This document shows, one piece after another, positions 40,625-43,870 of a stretch of DNA of 43,870 bases. This DNA comes from UBA8752 sp965659115. GTDB taxonomy: Bacteria; Bacteroidota; Bacteroidia; Flavobacteriales_D; Sanyastnellaceae. The notes below the pieces were generated by a model, which saw only the letters and a list, made by a program, of their open reading frames with translations, ran no database searches and was not told the origin of the DNA. How positions within the stretch are numbered: the first letter of the stretch is position 1; each line of letters starts with the position of its first letter. Made by a program: the position numbers and the translations under genes. The stretch covers positions 1-43,870 of the forward strand of contig CBFHUP010000015.1 in the NCBI GenBank assembly GCA_965659115.1. Direction: 5' to 3'.

Positions 40625-42576
40625 ATACGGCGACTGAAACTTCAATTCAACGGCTTCCTGAGCACGTGGCCAACCAAATTGCTGCAGGTGAGGTGGTGCA
40701 GCGTCCTGCCTCAGTGGTCAAGGAGTTGATGGAAAATGCCCTCGATGCTGGGGCGCAAAGGATTGTGGTCGACCTCAAGGATGCTGGACGAAACCGGATT
40801 GTTGTCGCAGACGATGGAAAGGGGATGGGCCCTGCAGATGCCGAGGCCTGTTTTGGGCGCCATGCCACGTCCAAGCTGAGGGACACCGACGATTTGCTTT
40901 CTCTGGCCACGATGGGGTTCCGCGGTGAGGCTTTGGCGAGCATCGCATCCATCGCTCGGGTTGAATTGCGCACGCGAAGACAGGACGACGCCGAAGGTGT
41001 TGAAGTGGTGATGGAGGGCGGCGCGTGCCAATCCAATGAGCCTGTGGTGTGCGATTTGGGAACCCGGATGACCGTGAAGCGGCTTTTCTACAATGTCCCC
41101 GCCCGCAGGAACTTCCTCAAGAGTGACCAAGTGGAATTGCGGCATTGCATTGATGAGTTCCAACGCGTGGCTTTGGCCCATGCGGACATGTCCTTCGTCC
41201 TCCGCCACAATGGTTCAGAGCTGTTTGACCTCCCTGCCGGCAGTTTGAGACAGCGCATTGTGCGGATTTTTGGAGGCAAATACGATGAGCGTCTTGTGCC
41301 AGTGGAGGAGCGAACTGACGTGGTAGGGCTGACGGGATTCGTAGGCAAACCAGAATTTGCGCGGCGCACCCGTGGCGAGCAGTTTTTGTTTGTCAATGGC
41401 AGGTTCATTCGGCACGGGGCATTTCACGGGGCCGTCATGCGCTCCATGGAGGGGCTGCTTTCACCGGGTCAATATCCTCTGTACGTTTTGTTTTTGGAGG
41501 TGGACCCGTCGCGTGTAGACGTGAACATTCACCCGACCAAGGTGGAAGCCAAGTTTCAAGAAGACAGGGTGATCGTGGCCATTCTTCAGGCGGCTGTCAA
41601 ACGGGCGTTGGGCCGGTTTCATGTGGCGCCGAGCTTGGATTTTGACACGGAAACGGCCTTCGATATCGCTCCGCCCAAACCGGGACAGGCTGTGGGAGAA
41701 CCCCAAATTCAGCTCGACCCCAATTACAACCCATTCCGGACGAATGAGCCGGGAGGAGCGGGTGAGCGGCCGTCCAGCATCTCTGCTCCAGGGAGTGCTT
41801 CATTTGCCCAACACCGCCAGTCGGCCCTGCGGCAAGACCGCAACAGCGACCGCATCGAGGCGACCCGTCGTTTTTTCGAATCGGCGTCTAGCCTGAACGA
41901 AGGGACTTCATCCAAAGGGGAGGATCAACTTCCGGAGCGATTGGTGTTCTCGGAAGTCAATGCACCTGACTCGGTGCCTTTGCCCACCATGGGCGGAGGG
42001 TTTGATGACCAAAGGCCATTGTTCCAGCTCTTTGGTGGCTGGATTGTAACCGCCACGCGCAGTGGCTTGGTTTTGGTAGACCAGCACCGTGCGCACACCC
42101 GAATTTTGTACGAACGTTTTGCGGGTATGGCGCAGCAGACGTTGACAGGGCATGCCCAGCAGCTTCTATTCCCAGCAGTCTTGGAGGTTGGGCAGGCCGA
42201 TTGTGCTTTGCTTGAGTCCGCTTTTTCTGCCTTGGCAGGATTGGGGTTCAACATTGAATTGATGGACAAACCCGGCTGTATTCAAGTGTTGGGGTTGCCT
42301 TCAGACGCTGCTGAGGGAGATCCGGCTGCATTGGTCGATGCCGTCCTTCAAGAATTGCGCGAGGCAGGAGAGGTCGATGCCGAATTGCGCGCCAGCCGCG
42401 CGATGGCTGGTGTGGCCCGAGGTGCAGCCATCCCTTCGGGCAGGACTTTGACCCGAACAGAAATGTTGGATGTGGTCGATGGGTTGTTTGCCTGTCAAGA
42501 ACCAGACCGAGACCCTTGGGGGCGGGCCACCCTTGCTACCTTTGACCGAGACGCCGTGGCAGCACGGTTCAGTTGA
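40621..42576 (+). CDS. mutL: DNA mismatch repair protein MutL
   Basis: Links mismatch recognition by MutS to strand removal. The 651-residue protein has the GHKL ATPase motifs: QIAAGEVVQRPASVVKELMENALDAG, VADDGKGM, and GFRGEALASIAS, then NVPARRNFLK and NIHPTKVEAKF. A variable linker (about 340-450) leads to the C-terminal dimerisation domain. There the endonuclease motif DQHA(x)2E(x)4E is changed to DQHRAHTRILYE (residues 487-498), and the late CPHGRP motif is replaced by DPWGRATLATF near 631. ATG 40621 overlaps the upstream stop; an in-frame ATG at 40555 is inside the small membrane gene. Confidence 0.95.
   Translation: MNTATETSIQRLPEHVANQIAAGEVVQRPASVVKELMENALDAGAQRIVVDLKDAGRNRIVVADDGKGMGPADAEACFGRHATSKLRDTDDLLSLATMGFRGEALASIASIARVELRTRRQDDAEGVEVVMEGGACQSNEPVVCDLGTRMTVKRLFYNVPARRNFLKSDQVELRHCIDEFQRVALAHADMSFVLRHNGSELFDLPAGSLRQRIVRIFGGKYDERLVPVEERTDVVGLTGFVGKPEFARRTRGEQFLFVNGRFIRHGAFHGAVMRSMEGLLSPGQYPLYVLFLEVDPSRVDVNIHPTKVEAKFQEDRVIVAILQAAVKRALGRFHVAPSLDFDTETAFDIAPPKPGQAVGEPQIQLDPNYNPFRTNEPGGAGERPSSISAPGSASFAQHRQSALRQDRNSDRIEATRRFFESASSLNEGTSSKGEDQLPERLVFSEVNAPDSVPLPTMGGGFDDQRPLFQLFGGWIVTATRSGLVLVDQHRAHTRILYERFAGMAQQTLTGHAQQLLFPAVLEVGQADCALLESAFSALAGLGFNIELMDKPGCIQVLGLPSDAAEGDPAALVDAVLQELREAGEVDAELRASRAMAGVARGAAIPSGRTLTRTEMLDVVDGLFACQEPDRDPWGRATLATFDRDAVAARFS
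42516..42544 (+). promoter_or_regulatory. Promoter within mutL for the rhomboid genes
   Basis: TTG at 42516-42518, an 18-base spacer, and the exact Bacteroidota -7 box TACCTTTG at 42537-42544. It lies near the end of mutL, 42 bases before the ATG at 42587, and may allow rhomboid expression apart from mutL. Confidence 0.5.
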
Positions 42577-42586
42577 TTTGCCCTGA

Positions 42587-43270
42587 ATGTTCAATCAAGC
42601 CACGCCTGTTGTCCGCAACCTGATGATCATCAACGTGATTTTTTACGTGGTGACGCATTTCATTTCGCCTGAGTTGCAATCGGTGTTTTCAGGATATTAT
42701 CCTGCCGCCCCGCAATTCCAGCCTTGGCAAGTGGTCACCCACATGTTCATGCATGCCAGTTTGGGTCACATTTTCTTCAACATGTTTGCCCTCTTCATGT
42801 TTGGTTCTCAATTGGAAAGGGTGTGGGGTCCCAAGCGGTTTTTGAACTACTACCTGATCTGTGGTCTTGGGGCTTTTGCCCTGCACGAGTTGGTGGTCGG
42901 CTTTGGGTTCTACTCTCAATACGGGACGTGGTTTCCCATGGTAGATGACCTTTTCCCGAACTTGGATTACAGCGCTGCCCAGAGGCAGGCATACAGGATG
43001 TTTGTGCCTGTAGTTGGCGCCTCAGGTGCAGTCTTTGGGTTGCTCCTTGGTTTCGGTATGCTGTTTCCCAACACGAGGCTTCAGCTGCTTTTTCCGCCCA
43101 TTCCCATCAAGGCCCGTTACTTCGTGATGGGTTACGGTGCCATCGAGCTGATGTTCGCTTTGCAAAACAGCCCTGGAGATAACGTGGCCCACTTTGCCCA
43201 CTTAGGAGGCATGCTCTTTGGTTATGTCCTCCTCAAAAAGTGGCAGCGGGAACGCGATGTATTTTATTGA
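42587..43270 (+). CDS. Rhomboid family intramembrane serine protease
   Basis: Cleaves substrates within the membrane. The 227-residue protein has about six helices, the HMFMHASLGHIFFNMFALFMFG motif with the oxyanion histidine and asparagine, the catalytic serine S146 in GASGA, and the catalytic histidine H205 in AHFAHLGG. Starts 10 bases after the mutL stop. A second rhomboid follows; the pair next to mutL is a gene order I recall from many Bacteroidota. Confidence 0.93.
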   Translation: MFNQATPVVRNLMIINVIFYVVTHFISPELQSVFSGYYPAAPQFQPWQVVTHMFMHASLGHIFFNMFALFMFGSQLERVWGPKRFLNYYLICGLGAFALHELVVGFGFYSQYGTWFPMVDDLFPNLDYSAAQRQAYRMFVPVVGASGAVFGLLLGFGMLFPNTRLQLLFPPIPIKARYFVMGYGAIELMFALQNSPGDNVAHFAHLGGMLFGYVLLKKWQRERDVFY

Positions 43271-43296
43271 GCGTTTCGTCGTTGGGTAGAGAGAAC

Positions 43297-43870
43297 ATGG
43301 GCAGCATCAGTCAGGATATCCGAGCGCGTTGGGAGACAGGCGGCATGGTGGTGCGTTTGATCTTGGTCAACGTCGCGGTTTATTTGTTGGTGGCCACCTT
43401 GGGCCTTTTGGAGACTTTGGGCATTCCCCTGCCCAATCCCGGCGGGGCATTTGGTTTGGCCACCTCCTCGGATGGTGCGGTTCTGCTGCACAGGCCATGG
43501 AGCATCGTCACCCACATGTTTGTGCACCTCGGGGTATGGCACTTGGTCATGAACCTGTTGGTGCTGTGGTGGATGGGGGGCATGTTCCGGAATTATTTCG
43601 GTGACCGCAGGACATTGAGTACCTATTTGATGGGTGGATTGGCCGGTTGGCTGGTGTATTTCTTGTTGCTCAACCTCGTGCCGGGATTTGGAGGCGGTGG
43701 TTTTGCCTTGGGGGCCTCTGCTGCGGTGATGGCATTGATGGTCGCCACTGCGGTGAATGCACCTGACTATACCATTCGAATGTTTCTCATCGGGCCCGTA
43801 AAGCTCAAGTGGGTGGCCTTGGCCTATGTCCTCTTGGACTCTGCCGCCTTGTCGAGAGGGGCCAACGTGG
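43297..43870 (+). CDS. Second rhomboid family protease, partial (cut by window end)
   Basis: The reading frame is open from ATG 43297 to the window end, giving 191 residues. After MGSISQDIRARW come a helix, THMFVHLGVWHLVMNLLVLWWMG with the rhomboid His/Asn, and the serine S141 within LGASAAVMALM, where GASAA replaces the common GASGA. The catalytic histidine and C-terminus lie beyond the window. Starts 26 bases after the first rhomboid stop. Confidence 0.88.
   Translation, partial: MGSISQDIRARWETGGMVVRLILVNVAVYLLVATLGLLETLGIPLPNPGGAFGLATSSDGAVLLHRPWSIVTHMFVHLGVWHLVMNLLVLWWMGGMFRNYFGDRRTLSTYLMGGLAGWLVYFLLLNLVPGFGGGGFALGASAAVMALMVATAVNAPDYTIRMFLIGPVKLKWVALAYVLLDSAALSRGANV

Noticed and set aside
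1..43870. CRISPR arrays, insertion sequences, integrase or attachment sites, rRNA operons
   Set aside because: Scanning for regularly spaced repeats, transposase motifs, terminal inverted repeats and rRNA sequence showed none. The electron-transfer cassette has no flanking repeats that I can see.

Overview
The window looks like chromosomal DNA of a free-living member of the Bacteroidota, probably close to Flavobacteriales. The evidence is a type IX secretion C-terminal sorting domain (gene at 15656-17569), Bacteroidota-type -7 promoter boxes (TAnnTTTG or TAnnTTCG), an almost complete lack of strong Shine-Dalgarno sequences, and family-specific genes (DUF3822, a DUF6728-like small protein, LptD of the Bacteroidota type). 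Base composition is moderately GC-rich. I see no insertion sequence, phage gene, CRISPR array, rRNA or convincing tRNA. Nearly all of it is dense coding sequence with many ATGA-type start/stop overlaps.

Layout. 1-298 (-) is the start of a RecD-like helicase. 426-4750 (+) is an overlapping five-gene run: membrane protein, DUF3822, rsmD, coaD, secreted thioredoxin-like protein. 4722-5336 (-) is a NUDIX hydrolase whose start codon overlaps that of pyrE (+, 5335). pyrE is followed by an SRPBCC protein, then birA (-) and rsfS (+). 7740-11807 (-) is a four-gene electron-transfer cassette. 11991-15611 (+) carries ftsH, a DUF2007-like gene, cdsA and psd. Then come a T9SS-exported Asp-box protein, cinA and rpmB, ending at a strong terminator. 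19254-27537 (-) holds prohibitin, a VWA membrane protein, fabG, two Fe-S electron-transfer proteins, an MCE/MlaD protein and a peptidoglycan amidase. 27662-31654 (+) is a very large OstA-LptD fusion. After it come a DUF6728-like mini-gene and ridA (-), a pabA/trpG glutaminase (+), three lipoprotein genes (-, CsgG/LPP20-like), a saccharopine dehydrogenase family gene and a small secreted protein (+), a secreted protein (-), and finally ispH, a small membrane protein, mutL and two rhomboid proteases (+). The last gene is cut by the window end.

Most of this is housekeeping: translation (rsmD, rsfS, rpmB), cofactors and nucleotides (coaD, pyrE, birA, pabA), phospholipid and fatty acid synthesis (cdsA, psd, fabG), and envelope building (mlaD, amidase, lptD, lipoproteins).

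The strongest candidate for an undescribed system is the translationally coupled cassette at 7740-11807. Its first gene fuses an FAD/NAD(P)H reductase, a [2Fe-2S] ferredoxin domain, one membrane helix and a five-heme cytochrome c domain. It is followed by an outer-membrane beta-barrel protein, a one-heme DUF3365 protein and a four-helix protein with two His pairs suited to b hemes. Together they could form a route for electrons from cytosolic NAD(P)H to the periplasm or cell surface; that route is inferred, not shown. Other points of interest are the OstA-LptD fusion, the overlapping divergent start codons of the NUDIX gene and pyrE, and -7 boxes placed exactly 4 nt before ATG, which suggest leaderless mRNAs.
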